15,476 bases of DNA from Bacillota bacterium (GCA_017936025.1 JAGBGL010000138.1:1-15476); one strand, 5' to 3'; positions 6,701 to 14,282 are shown, counted from the stretch's first letter. Numbers and translations are program-made. The notes: a model not told the origin generated them from the sequence alone.

Positions 6701-7339
6701 CTACAGTCCGCTGATATAGTCGCCGGGATCAACAGGGTCTCCGTTTTTCAACATGGCGAAATGGAGATGGGTCTCTTCGAGAGATTCAAAGAGGGCCGTG
6801 TCACCTACGCATCCGATCGTCTGACCCTTGGTTATCTCGTCACCGGCTTCCACGTGTCCCTGATCGGAAAGATTGGAATAAAGTGATACAAGTCCGCCCT
6901 TGTGTGTCACCTCAACGGTCGTGCCGTAACGGTCGTCATTGTACACTTTTGTCACGGTACCGTCGGCGACAGCTTTTACTTTTGTACTCAGGGGTGCGGA
7001 AATATCTACACCCGGATGAGTCATGTACTGATCCAGTGTTTTGGAATAGACAAGAGCATCCATGGAATACGCCAGCTGTACTTTACCGTCTGCAGGCATG
7101 ATGTATTCGGCAGAATGTCCGGAACTGCCGTGCTGACTGTCGACAACCGGCGTGCGGGCAGAAGCTTCAGCTTCTTTTCCTGCTTCCGCAGCACTTTGCA
7201 TCTGACCGGAAATATCTGCGGAATCCTGTATCTTATCTATGCCGGCCTTCACAGCAAAAAGGGAAGTAAGAGCCATCACACAGAAAATAAGAGTAAGGGC
7301 TATAGCGGCGCGGTTTTTCTTGTTTGCTTCTTCACGCAT
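6701..7339 (-). CDS. Membrane-anchored LytM/M23-domain protein, SpoIIQ-like
   Basis: 212 aa. The ATG at 7339 is chosen over an in-frame GTG at 7348 because that GTG is part of the ribosome site (GGAGGTG, 7346-7352 complement), 6 bases before the ATG. There is one N-terminal membrane anchor (about residues 11-30), a low-complexity Ala/Glu/Ser linker, then a LytM fold from about residue 85. Zinc ligands are HPGVD (His108, Asp112) and the second His of HLH (191-193). The position that is a catalytic His in LytM (YxH) is Asn156 here (LYSNLS). Loss of that residue, a single N-terminal anchor and the GTVTKV/TVEVTH segments recall SpoIIQ, the forespore channel protein, but the identification is an inference. 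It could instead be a divisome or amidase-activator LytM factor. It ends in TAG and is monocistronic, divergent from the aminotransferase gene. Confidence 0.85.
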   Translation of the reverse strand: MREEANKKNRAAIALTLIFCVMALTSLFAVKAGIDKIQDSADISGQMQSAAEAGKEAEASARTPVVDSQHGSSGHSAEYIMPADGKVQLAYSMDALVYSKTLDQYMTHPGVDISAPLSTKVKAVADGTVTKVYNDDRYGTTVEVTHKGGLVSLYSNLSDQGHVEAGDEITKGQTIGCVGDTALFESLEETHLHFAMLKNGDPVDPGDYISGL

Positions 7340-7402
7340 AGTTTTCACCTCCGATATGTGTATAGTATTGGCGTATCAGGCAAAAATCATACTGCCAATT
7401 GC

Positions 7403-7431
7403 TTGTAATTTGACACGCGTCATATTATAAT
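7403..7431 (+). promoter_or_regulatory. Promoter of the aminotransferase gene with internal inverted repeat
   Basis: TTGTAA (7403-7408), a 17-base spacer and TATAAT (7426-7431). The spacer contains TGAC-ACGC-GTCA (7411-7422), a short inverted repeat placed where a repressor could bind. A better-looking TTGACA (7410-7415) is only 10 bases from the -10 and so cannot be its -35. Confidence 0.65.
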
Positions 7432-7464
7432 TTAAAAAGTCAAACACATGAAAGGAAGGAAGAC

Positions 7465-8697
7465 ATGTCAAACTATATTTTAGCAAAACAGAACGGAAGA
7501 AATATTCCATTAGAAGATAAAGCATTCGGCGCATCCAACCGCGCAAAAAAAATGATCGCAGAGCAGGGCAAAGATAAAGTCATCAATGCGACTATCGGGT
7601 CTCTGTTAAACGATGAAGGCGAACTGGTTGTACTGGAATCTGTTGCAGAGGTAGTTAATACTCTGAAACCTGTACAGTATGCGGACTACGCACCTATCGG
7701 CGGCGTGGTATCTTTCAAGGAAGCTGTTCAGAAGGCAGCATTCGGAAGCTACCAGCCAAAGGCTTATGTTGAAGCGATGGCAACACCGGGAGGTACAGGT
7801 GCTCTGCACAACACAATGGTAAACTACTCCAAAGCAGGAGATAAGATCCTGACTACAGACTGGCACTGGGCTCCATACAACACGATCGCAGGTGAAATCG
7901 GCAGAAGTGTGGAAACTTTTGAAATGTTTGACGGCGAAGGCAAATTCAATGTGGCTGGCTTTGCTGCGAAAGTCAAGGAGCTGGTTGCGGCTCAGGGCAG
8001 CCTGGTTATCATTCTGAACACACCGGCACACAACCCTACAGGATATTCCCTGACAGATGCAGACTGGGACGGCGTTATGGCAGCGATCAGAGAAGAAGCT
8101 GCAAACGCAGAAAGCATCGTCCTGCTGGTTGACGTTGCGTATATCGACTTTGCAGGTGATGAAGAAGAACACAGAAAGTTCCTGCCTAAACTGGAAGATG
8201 TTCCTGCAAACGTAATGTCTGTTATCGGATACAGCCTGTCCAAAACATTCACACTGTATGGAACAAGATGCGGCGCAGCTATCTGTCTGGCTCAGACTCC
8301 TGAAATCGCTGCGGAATTCAAACGTGTGAACGAGTTCTCTGCAAGAGCAGCATGGTCTAATGCGGCAAGAATCTCCCAGCAGATCCTCTCCGACATCTAC
8401 AGTGACGAAGCTCTGCTGAACAAAGTTGGTGCAGAAAGAGCAGTATACAGAGATATGCTGATCCAGAGAGGTCGTGCTTTTGCGGAAGAAGCTGAAAAAA
8501 TCGGTCTGGAAATCGTTCCTTTCGATGCAGGTTTCTTCGTATCCGTACCTTGTGACAATGCAGATGAGATCGCTAAGAAGCTGGAAGCAGAAGGTCTGTT
8601 TATCCTGCCTCTGAAAAAAGGTCTGAGAATTTCTGTTGCTTCCATTTCCGAAGCAGCATGCAGAAAGATCCCTGCAATGATCAAAAAACATATGTAA
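7465..8697 (+). CDS. PLP-dependent class I/II aminotransferase (aspartate/aromatic type)
   Basis: 410 aa, fold-type I aminotransferase. NTPAHNPTG (185-193) contains the NPTG block, VDVAYIDF contains the Asp that contacts the PLP ring nitrogen and the following Tyr, and SLSKTFTLYGTR (257-268) carries the PLP-binding Lys260 with Arg268. The C-terminal LKKGLRISVASISE contains the Arg that usually binds the substrate carboxylate. The length and motif spacing fit the aspartate/aromatic amino-acid aminotransferase group; the true amino-acid specificity cannot be read from sequence alone. AAGGAAGGA stands just before the ATG. Codon use is narrow, as in the ribosomal genes. The serine dehydratase genes follow, so a role in amino-acid catabolism is plausible. 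Confidence 0.88.
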   Translation: MSNYILAKQNGRNIPLEDKAFGASNRAKKMIAEQGKDKVINATIGSLLNDEGELVVLESVAEVVNTLKPVQYADYAPIGGVVSFKEAVQKAAFGSYQPKAYVEAMATPGGTGALHNTMVNYSKAGDKILTTDWHWAPYNTIAGEIGRSVETFEMFDGEGKFNVAGFAAKVKELVAAQGSLVIILNTPAHNPTGYSLTDADWDGVMAAIREEAANAESIVLLVDVAYIDFAGDEEEHRKFLPKLEDVPANVMSVIGYSLSKTFTLYGTRCGAAICLAQTPEIAAEFKRVNEFSARAAWSNAARISQQILSDIYSDEALLNKVGAERAVYRDMLIQRGRAFAEEAEKIGLEIVPFDAGFFVSVPCDNADEIAKKLEAEGLFILPLKKGLRISVASISEAACRKIPAMIKKHM

Positions 8698-8703
8698 TAT
8701 ATC

Positions 8704-8729
8704 AAGGCCTTGCTGAGCAGGGCCTTTTT
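8704..8729 (+). terminator. Terminator or attenuator between the aminotransferase gene and sdaAB
   Basis: AAGGCCTTG (8704-8712) pairs with CAGGGCCTT (8718-8726) across CTGAG, followed by a short T run (to 8729). It is 6 bases after the aminotransferase stop and only 5 bases before the ribosome site of sdaAB (8735-8740), leaving no room for a promoter between. Confidence 0.8.
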
Positions 8730-8746
8730 AAGTGAAGGAGTTCGGA

Positions 8747-9412
8747 ATGAATATTTTTGATATAATCGGTCCTATAATGGTCGGACCGTCAAGTTCTCAT
8801 ACGGCAGGAGCTGTTAAGATCGGGCAGATGGTCCGTGCGCTTCTGGATGCACAGCCGAAGCAGGCTGAGATCTGGCTCCATGGTTCGTTTGCAGAAACCG
8901 GTAAGGGGCATGGAACCGAACTGGCGCTTGTGGCGGGCCTGCTTGGTATGGGACCTGATGACATGAGAATACCGCACAGTATGAAGCATGCTGAAGAGGC
9001 AGGCATGGAAGTCGTTATAGACAGAATGAATATTGCGGATGCTCATCCTAATACGGCTCTTATACGTGTCTGTGATAAAGATGGTGACGAGCTGGAAGTT
9101 CAGGCATGTTCCATAGGCGGAGGAAGGATCCAGGTAAATAAGATAGATGGACTGAGAGTCAACTGCAGCGGTGAAGTACCTACACTGATTATAAGAAACA
9201 GTGACCGTCCGGGGATGGTAGCAGAAGTTACGGCGGCTCTGGCAAGACATAATATAAATATCGCACAGATGATGCTTTTCCGTAACAAAAAAGGCGAGGA
9301 TGCAGTCATGGTGGTCGAGACCGATCAGAAGATCCCGTCTCAGGAAATCGCGGCGATCCACGACCAGGATGGGATCCTTAGAGTGACGTATATCGGTCAG
9401 GAGGATGAGTAA
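8747..9412 (+). CDS. sdaAB: L-serine dehydratase, iron-sulfur-dependent, beta subunit
   Basis: Partner of SdaAA in the two-chain L-serine dehydratase that converts L-serine to pyruvate and ammonia. 221 aa. The ATG at 8747 is chosen because AAGGAG (8735-8740) is 6 bases upstream and MNIFDIIGPIMVGPSSSHTAG is the canonical beginning of the family. The PSSSHTAG block is residues 14-21. The C-terminus (about 146-221, TLIIRNSDRPGMVAEVTAAL onward) is an ACT domain, usual in bacterial beta chains and often a regulatory amino-acid-binding site. The stop TAA shares its last base with the ATG of sdaAA (TAATG), so the two are translationally coupled. Confidence 0.95.
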   Translation: MNIFDIIGPIMVGPSSSHTAGAVKIGQMVRALLDAQPKQAEIWLHGSFAETGKGHGTELALVAGLLGMGPDDMRIPHSMKHAEEAGMEVVIDRMNIADAHPNTALIRVCDKDGDELEVQACSIGGGRIQVNKIDGLRVNCSGEVPTLIIRNSDRPGMVAEVTAALARHNINIAQMMLFRNKKGEDAVMVVETDQKIPSQEIAAIHDQDGILRVTYIGQEDE

Positions 9413-10287
9413 TGAGCTGGGAATCATTGAATGAAATAGAAATTTACTGTAAAGAAAACGGATGTGAATTCTGGCAGGCGATACTTACCGGTGATGTCAG
9501 AGAAAATGAGACTACAGAGGAAGCTTCGCGTAAAAAGATGGCCGCAGCCTGGGAAGCGATGCTCTCTGCCAGTGAAGACTATAATCCTGAGAACTTTTCT
9601 GCCAGCGGTCTTGTAGGAGATGACGGTGAGAAGATGCGTGCTCATGCGGAAAGCGGGAGAGGTCTGCTGGGCGGCTTTGCCGGTGAAGTTATGACAGAGG
9701 CTCTTAAGATGGGTGAGTGCAATGCCTGCATGAAGAGAATCGTTGCCGCTCCGACGGCGGGGGCATGCGGAGTGCTTCCGTCTGTGCTTATTCCGCTCAG
9801 CAGGAGAGGCGTGAGCGAGGGTGACATCCTGAACGCGATGTATGTTGCGGCAGGCATCGGGCAGGTTATCGCAGAGAGAGCGTATATAGCGGGAGCCAGC
9901 GGCGGATGTCAGGCGGAAATAGGAACTGCAGCAGCAATGACTGCGGGCGCACTGGTATATATTAAGGGCGGAAGCACTGATATGATAGTAAACAGTGTTG
10001 CCATGGCGCTGAAGAATATGATGGGTCTGGTATGTGACCCTGTGGCGGGTCTCGTAGAGGTTCCGTGTGTAAAACGTAATGTGGCGGGAGCTATGACTGC
10101 TCTGTCCAGCGCGGATATGGCGCTGGCGGGAATCACCAGCAGGATCCCTGCTGATGAGGTGATCGATGCAATGAAAGAGGTCGGCGATAAGATGCATCCT
10201 GATTTCAAAGAAACTGCCAGAGGCGGGGTCGCAAATACAAAGACCGGCATCAGGCTGAAAGAAGAAATACTCGGCGTGAAAATGTAA
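9412..10287 (+). CDS. sdaAA: L-serine dehydratase, iron-sulfur-dependent, alpha subunit
   Basis: Catalytic chain holding the oxygen-sensitive [4Fe-4S] cluster. 291 aa, usual for the alpha subunit. The cysteines fit the cluster ligands known from the single-chain enzyme: Cys166 in SGGCQAEIG, and Cys208 and Cys219 in VCDPVAGLVEVPC. Their spacing (42 and 11) is the same as Cys343/385/396 of E. coli L-serine dehydratase. The AAPTAGACGVLP block is also conserved. It overlaps sdaAB by one base and has GGAGG (about 9400-9404) inside that gene. No terminator hairpin is obvious after its stop; the next promoter begins 20 bases later. Confidence 0.96.
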   Translation: MSWESLNEIEIYCKENGCEFWQAILTGDVRENETTEEASRKKMAAAWEAMLSASEDYNPENFSASGLVGDDGEKMRAHAESGRGLLGGFAGEVMTEALKMGECNACMKRIVAAPTAGACGVLPSVLIPLSRRGVSEGDILNAMYVAAGIGQVIAERAYIAGASGGCQAEIGTAAAMTAGALVYIKGGSTDMIVNSVAMALKNMMGLVCDPVAGLVEVPCVKRNVAGAMTALSSADMALAGITSRIPADEVIDAMKEVGDKMHPDFKETARGGVANTKTGIRLKEEILGVKM

Positions 10288-10306
10288 ATAATATCCATTA
10301 AACTTA

Positions 10307-10335
10307 TTGACATATATTACCAATAAATATATAAT
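10307..10335 (+). promoter_or_regulatory. Perfect consensus sigma-A promoter for the YdbC-like gene
   Basis: TTGACA (10307-10312), exactly 17 bases, TATAAT (10330-10335). It is the only promoter in the window that matches both hexamers perfectly, in a very A/T-rich setting. The predicted leader is about 45 bases. Confidence 0.88.
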
Positions 10336-10387
10336 TAAAGAGCATACAAAAAGGGGCTCTGAGATATAAGGGGAAAGGTAATAGAAT

Positions 10388-10627
10388 ATGTCAGAGAAAG
10401 AACGCAACGGAGAAATCAAATTTGAAATCGTAGAAAAAATCGGAGTTATAAAACCGTACCCGACAGGCTGGAGCAAAGAGATAAATCTTGTGTCGTGGAA
10501 TGACGGTCCGGCAAAATATGATATCAGAGACTGGGATCATACACATGAGCATATGTCCAGAGGCGTGACGATGCACAATGATGAAATGCGCAAGCTGCTG
10601 CAGCTGTTCGAAGGACGCACCGTATGA
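10388..10627 (+). CDS. PC4/YdbC-family ssDNA-binding protein
   Basis: 79-aa soluble protein. The stretch IKFEIVEKIGVIKPYPTGWS followed by KEINLVSWNDGPAKYDIRDW resembles the YdbC proteins of Bacillota, small relatives of the PC4 (p15) coactivator domain that bind single-stranded DNA as dimers. The KYDIRDWDxxHExM segment is the most characteristic part. Possible roles are in replication, repair or transcription; none is shown by the context. The ribosome site is AGGGGAAAGG (about 10369-10378). It is flanked by its own perfect promoter and a terminator, so it is monocistronic. The assignment is from memory of the family pattern. Confidence 0.8.
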   Translation: MSEKERNGEIKFEIVEKIGVIKPYPTGWSKEINLVSWNDGPAKYDIRDWDHTHEHMSRGVTMHNDEMRKLLQLFEGRTV

Positions 10628-10663
10628 TGTGTAAAACCCGGGAAAGACTGAAATGTGAAAAGG

Positions 10664-10693
10664 ATCCTGCCTGGATATCGGGCAGGATTTTTT
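10664..10693 (+). terminator. Terminator of the YdbC-like gene
   Basis: ATCCTGCC (10664-10671) pairs with GGCAGGAT (10681-10688) across a 9-base loop, followed by six T (10688-10693). Confidence 0.9.
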
Positions 10694-10740
10694 GTGCGGA
10701 AAGCAGAGAAATACTGGGTGTTTTTTTAAATATGAAAATA

Positions 10741-10749
10741 TGATATACT
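10741..10749 (+). promoter_or_regulatory. Extended -10 promoter of the nucleoside kinase cluster
   Basis: TGATATACT (10741-10749) is an extended -10 element. No recognisable -35 is present at the usual distance (a T run lies there). The position, 30 bases before the start codon and after the preceding terminator, is right. Confidence 0.5.
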
Positions 10750-10779
10750 AAAATATAAATGTGAAAGGGGGACCCTGTT

Positions 10780-12444
10780 TTGGAAATCAGATTAAAAAGA
10801 GGGCCTGAAGAGCCTGTCGAAATAATAAAAACGGATGGCCCTGTAAGAGCTGAGCTGCTGGTAAAGCAGTACGGCGGAGGGCTTCCATATGATATCCTGG
10901 CAGTAAGGGTGGACAATCAGGTGAAGGAACTCACGGAAATCCTGGAGGGGGACTGTGATGTAGAGTTCCTGGATATGAGAGATCACGGTGCCAACCTGAT
11001 ATATCAGCGCAGCCTGAGCCTTATATATCTTAAGGCGGTGGAGGATGTGCTGGGTAAAGTGACAGTGGTGATCGAGAACTCTCTCAACAAGGGCCTGTTC
11101 ACGGAGATAAAGCTTCCGGAGGTGATCACGCAGCAGCAGCTTGATGCCGTATCGGCAAGAATGCAGCAGTTAATAGATGGTGACTTGCCGATCATCAGAG
11201 AAAAGCTTCCGCGTGAAGAGGTCATCGGTGTCCTGAGAAGCAGGGGTTACATAAAGAAAGCGGAACTGCTGGAAGGGCGTCCGAATCTTGAAGAAGCGAC
11301 GCTCTACGAACTGGAGGGATATAAGAACTTTTTCTTTGGCAGCATGGTGCCGTCTACAGGATATATCCGGCACTTTGAACTGAGAAAATACCGCAGAGGT
11401 GTTATTCTGAGGTTTCCGTATCCTACAGATCCGGGAAGAGTTCCTGAATATGAGGATGAGCCGAAGCTGTGTGCTGCATTCGGTGAGTCAAAGAACTGGC
11501 ACAAACTGCTGGGCGTAGAGTACCTGTCTGATTTGAACAGAAAGGTAGGGAATGGAGAGTTCAAAGAAATCGCACTTCTTTCCGAGGCTCTTCATGAAAA
11601 GAAGATCACGGAAATGGCGGATGAGATATGCAGAGGAGGTAAGCGCATAATACTGATCGCGGGACCTTCATCTTCAGGAAAAACAACGACCGCCAGAAGA
11701 CTGTGCATACAGCTTCAGGTCAATGGGAAAAAACCTATATACCTGGGCACAGACGATTACTTTGTAGAAAGACCTGAAACACCGCTGGATGAAAAAGGCG
11801 AGCCTGATTTTGAGGTGCTGGAAGCAGTGGATATCAAACTGTTCAATGAGCATATGAATTCGCTGCTGGCGGGACAGGAAGTTGATATCCCGGAATTTGA
11901 CTTCATAAATGGAACTAAGATTTTCGGAAAGAGAATCACTTCCATAACACAGGATCAGCCGATCGTTATAGAAGGTATACATGCGCTGAATCAGGAACTG
12001 ACTAAATATATAGATGATGAGTGGAAATACCGCATCTATATCAGCCCGTTCGTTCAGTTGAATATGGATAATCATAACCGTATAGCGACTACTGATGCCA
12101 GAATGCTCCGCAGAATGATAAGGGACAGCAGGTCCAGGGGCAAGACTGCCCACAGAACTATTGCGGAGTGGCCAAAGGTCCGTAAGGGCGAAGATAAGAA
12201 TATATTCCCGTTTAACGGAGAGGCAGATGTTCTGTTCAATACGGCACTGGCGTATGAACTGTGTATTTTGAAGAAATATGCGATGCCGCTGCTGGAACAG
12301 GTGAAACCGGGGGAAAGGGAGTACAGTGAAGCCAGCAGGCTCAGAAAGATGCTGTATTTTGTTGAAAGTGTCGAAGATGATTCTGTCGTACCGAACAATT
12401 CTATTCTGAAGGAATTCATAGGCGGCAGCATATTTGTAGAATAA
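10780..12444 (+). CDS. Nucleoside kinase-like protein (uridine kinase domain with N-terminal TGS/ThrRS-like part)
   Basis: 554 aa. The start is TTG 10780, with AGGGGG (10766-10771) 8 bases upstream; no ATG gives a comparable site. The N-terminal part (about residues 1-220) resembles the TGS and second additional domain of threonyl-tRNA synthetase, with phrases such as FLDMRDHGANLIYQRSLSLI. The C-terminal half is a P-loop kinase: GPSSSGKTT with Lys301, then YLGTDDYFVERPETPLDEKG, the uridine-kinase-type substrate loop. This fused architecture is known in Clostridia and Thermotoga as a uridine kinase-related or nucleoside kinase protein. The physiological substrate is uncertain. It is 23 bases upstream of the PfkB-family gene, likely the same transcript. 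Confidence 0.85.
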   Translation: MEIRLKRGPEEPVEIIKTDGPVRAELLVKQYGGGLPYDILAVRVDNQVKELTEILEGDCDVEFLDMRDHGANLIYQRSLSLIYLKAVEDVLGKVTVVIENSLNKGLFTEIKLPEVITQQQLDAVSARMQQLIDGDLPIIREKLPREEVIGVLRSRGYIKKAELLEGRPNLEEATLYELEGYKNFFFGSMVPSTGYIRHFELRKYRRGVILRFPYPTDPGRVPEYEDEPKLCAAFGESKNWHKLLGVEYLSDLNRKVGNGEFKEIALLSEALHEKKITEMADEICRGGKRIILIAGPSSSGKTTTARRLCIQLQVNGKKPIYLGTDDYFVERPETPLDEKGEPDFEVLEAVDIKLFNEHMNSLLAGQEVDIPEFDFINGTKIFGKRITSITQDQPIVIEGIHALNQELTKYIDDEWKYRIYISPFVQLNMDNHNRIATTDARMLRRMIRDSRSRGKTAHRTIAEWPKVRKGEDKNIFPFNGEADVLFNTALAYELCILKKYAMPLLEQVKPGEREYSEASRLRKMLYFVESVEDDSVVPNNSILKEFIGGSIFVE

Positions 12445-12467
12445 ATTAAAGGAGTAATATATTAGTC

Positions 12468-13370
12468 ATGAGTAAGATTGCAATTATTGGTGAAGTTAGA
12501 GTAAAAATGACGGGCAGCGGATACAGACAGCTGAACCAGAACATGAGAACGGTAGCTGACGTATGGGCGGCTTATACCGGAACAGCGTATTCCGTAGCGG
12601 AAAAGCTTTACGAAGCCGGGGAAGAAGTTGTGATAGTATCTGCTGTAGGTGATGACTTCCTGGGTAAGGCAACTAAGTTTGACATGAGTGAGAAAGGAAT
12701 GAACACTGAGTTCCTGAAAGTGGTAGAAGGAAAACCTACTGCTATGGAAATCGAAACTCTTAACATCATCGGAGATCTGGATTACCTGATTTCCGGTACA
12801 GAAGTCAATAAATTTATTGATGTTGAGCTGATTGAAAGTGTGCTGGATGTGATCAACAGCTGTGATATGGCAGTTATCGATGCTTCACTGACAGAAGAGG
12901 TGCTGAAATACGTTGCAGAAAATGTAACTGTTACTAAGTTCTTCGACCCGGGCAATGAAGAGGATGCGCTGAAAGCAAAAGACATCATCGGTAAATTTGA
13001 CATCATCAAGCCTAACAGAGCAGAAGCTTCTGTGCTGTTCGGAAAAGATATCTACGGCGAAGATGAACTGAATGCGGCGATTGCTTACTTTGAGGAGCAG
13101 GGCGTGAAGCAGGTGTATGTGACTCTGAGCGGCGGCGGAGTATCTTTCAAATGCGGTGAAACAGAAGGTGTGATCCGTCCTGAAAAAGTTGAGGCGTTTG
13201 TTAGAAAAGAAGGAGCAGGGGATGCGTTCTCTGCAGCTATCGTAGATGGAACAGTAAAGGGTATGTCTATGGAAGAAGTTGCGGCTTACGGAATGGCTGA
13301 GGCGGCAAAAGTTATTGCGAAGAAAGTATCTTATGATGTATCTGATCTGCTGTGGGGAGATCCTCAGTAA
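12468..13370 (+). CDS. PfkB-family carbohydrate/nucleoside kinase
   Basis: 300 aa with ribokinase-like features: an N-terminal GEVRVKMTGSG segment, a sugar-binding region with VSAVGDDFLGK (about 57-67), DIIKPNRAEASVLFG (about 177-191), and the C-terminal anion hole and catalytic motif RKEGAGDAFSAAI with Asp252. The family phosphorylates sugars or nucleosides using ATP; the substrate cannot be assigned. Being next to a nucleoside kinase-like gene suggests nucleoside or ribose salvage, but this is inference. GGAG (12451-12454) is 13 bases from the ATG, longer than normal, so initiation may be weak or helped by coupling to the upstream gene. The LUD gene follows after 11 bases. Confidence 0.87.
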   Translation: MSKIAIIGEVRVKMTGSGYRQLNQNMRTVADVWAAYTGTAYSVAEKLYEAGEEVVIVSAVGDDFLGKATKFDMSEKGMNTEFLKVVEGKPTAMEIETLNIIGDLDYLISGTEVNKFIDVELIESVLDVINSCDMAVIDASLTEEVLKYVAENVTVTKFFDPGNEEDALKAKDIIGKFDIIKPNRAEASVLFGKDIYGEDELNAAIAYFEEQGVKQVYVTLSGGGVSFKCGETEGVIRPEKVEAFVRKEGAGDAFSAAIVDGTVKGMSMEEVAAYGMAEAAKVIAKKVSYDVSDLLWGDPQ

Positions 13371-13381
13371 GGAGGTTAGTG

Positions 13382-14008
13382 ATGGACGCGGTTACAAAGA
13401 GAGCAAATAAAATAAAGATCCGTACAATAATCGAAAATCTGGAAAAGAGAAATATGAAAGGTTATTCCTGTCAGGATGCAGCGGAAGCTAAAGAGCTGGC
13501 ACTGTCCCTGATCGGTGAAGATGATGTCGTGGCGTGGGGAGGTTCTGTGACAGTCGAACAGATCGGAATCAGAAGTGAGCTGAAGAATGTGATCGACAGA
13601 GATGCAGCTCCGCCGGAAGACTTTATCAAGGTTCGCCGTGAAGCTCTGCTGAGCGATGTCTTCCTGACAAGCACTAATGCGATCACAATGGACGGCGAGC
13701 TGGTAAATATCGACGGAATGGGAAACCGTGTTGCGGCAATGTGCTTCGGACCCGGAAAAGTGATCGTCATTGCGGGCGCCAATAAGATCGTGCAGGATGA
13801 GGAAGCGGCTATCGCCAGAATAAAGACGGATGCATGTCCACCAAACTGCGTGAGACTTCTGAAGAAGACGCCGTGCGCACAGACAGGTAAGTGCGGAGAC
13901 TGTAAAATTCCGGGACAGACAATCTGTTCTTATACAGTCACAACGCGTTTCAGCTCACTGCCTGACAGAATTCATGTGATTTTAGTGAATGAAAATCTGG
14001 GATTTTAA
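13382..14008 (+). CDS. LUD-domain (DUF162) protein with C-terminal cysteine cluster
   Basis: 208 aa. The ATG at 13382 is chosen because AGGAGG (13371-13376) precedes it; an upstream in-frame start would overlap pfkB. The body fits the LUD/LutC-YkgG family: VVAWGGSVTVEQIGI (about 49-63), DVFLTSTNAITMDGELVNID (about 92-111), GNRVAAMCFGPGKVIVIAGANKIV (about 114-137). The C-terminal part has six closely placed cysteines (152, 156, 165, 171, 174, 182), a possible Fe-S or zinc site. The family is named for lactate utilisation, but stand-alone members such as this one, without LutA/LutB, have no settled function. It ends the cluster before the terminator at 14074. Confidence 0.85.
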   Translation: MDAVTKRANKIKIRTIIENLEKRNMKGYSCQDAAEAKELALSLIGEDDVVAWGGSVTVEQIGIRSELKNVIDRDAAPPEDFIKVRREALLSDVFLTSTNAITMDGELVNIDGMGNRVAAMCFGPGKVIVIAGANKIVQDEEAAIARIKTDACPPNCVRLLKKTPCAQTGKCGDCKIPGQTICSYTVTTRFSSLPDRIHVILVNENLGF

Positions 14009-14073
14009 CAAAACCTGTTCAGATTATGCATAATTACGGGTAAAAACCGGAAAAATACCAATATATTGATGTG

Positions 14074-14111
14074 AATACCGTGCTGATACACCATCAGTGC
14101 GGTATTTTTTT
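14074..14111 (+). terminator. Terminator after the LUD gene
   Basis: A 14-bp stem, AATACCGTGCTGAT (14074-14087) with ATCAGTGCGGTATT (14093-14106), has two G-T pairs and an ACACC loop, followed by a run of T. It is the longest terminator stem in the window. Confidence 0.93.
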
Positions 14112-14161
14112 ATAAAAAAACCGCTTTTTTGGGGTGCTTTTCAAGCGGAAAATTATAAAAA

Positions 14162-14282
14162 ACGGCTCCGGGTGTCATGACAGCTAATTTTCATACATTC
14201 AATGTATAATCGTTTAAAACGTTGGAATTTCAACGTTTTTGCGTTCAAAAAACTTAAAAAAGAAACACTAGGAGCCGTGTAC
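14162..14282 (+). promoter_or_regulatory. Inverted-repeat region upstream of rpsJ, first copy of the duplicated motif
   Basis: ACGGCTCC (14162-14169) can pair with GGAGCCGT (14271-14278). Between them lies a perfect 9-bp hairpin, AAAACGTTG (14216-14224)/CAACGTTTT (14231-14239), with a trailing T run that makes it terminator-like. A TATAAT (14205-14210) has no clear -35. The 23-nt segment 14260-14282 recurs with 3 mismatches at 14522-14544 in the rpsJ leader. The layout suggests a transcribed, folded region or a decayed duplicate of the leader. No gene is seen in 14009-14644. Confidence 0.45.

Noticed and set aside
2686..6703. Genome-wide reassignment of TAG to an amino acid
   Set aside because: TAG ends at least four genes in this window at sensible points, one of them (aroD) backed by an immediate TAA. 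This is normal stop use; only local suppression or error need be considered for rplC.
7337..7348. GTG start (7348) for the LytM-domain gene
   Set aside because: That GTG is part of the GGAGGTG ribosome site; the ATG 6 bases downstream (7339) is the natural start.
7606..8691. Minus-strand open frame of 361 codons opposite the aminotransferase gene
   Set aside because: Shadow of a strongly codon-biased gene; the translation is Cys/Phe-rich and has no recognisable motif.
8732..8749. GTG start (8732) for sdaAB
   Set aside because: It overlaps the AAGGAG ribosome site; ATG 8747 gives the standard MNIFDIIGP beginning.
9424..10476. Minus-strand open frame of 350 codons opposite sdaAA and the YdbC-like gene
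   Set aside because: Spans two real genes and a perfect promoter on the other strand; no ribosome site or family features.
14113..14150. Minus-strand terminator from CCGCTT/AAGCGG arms (14121-14148)
   Set aside because: The stem is only 6 bp with a 16-base loop and no minus-strand gene lies to the right that would need it.
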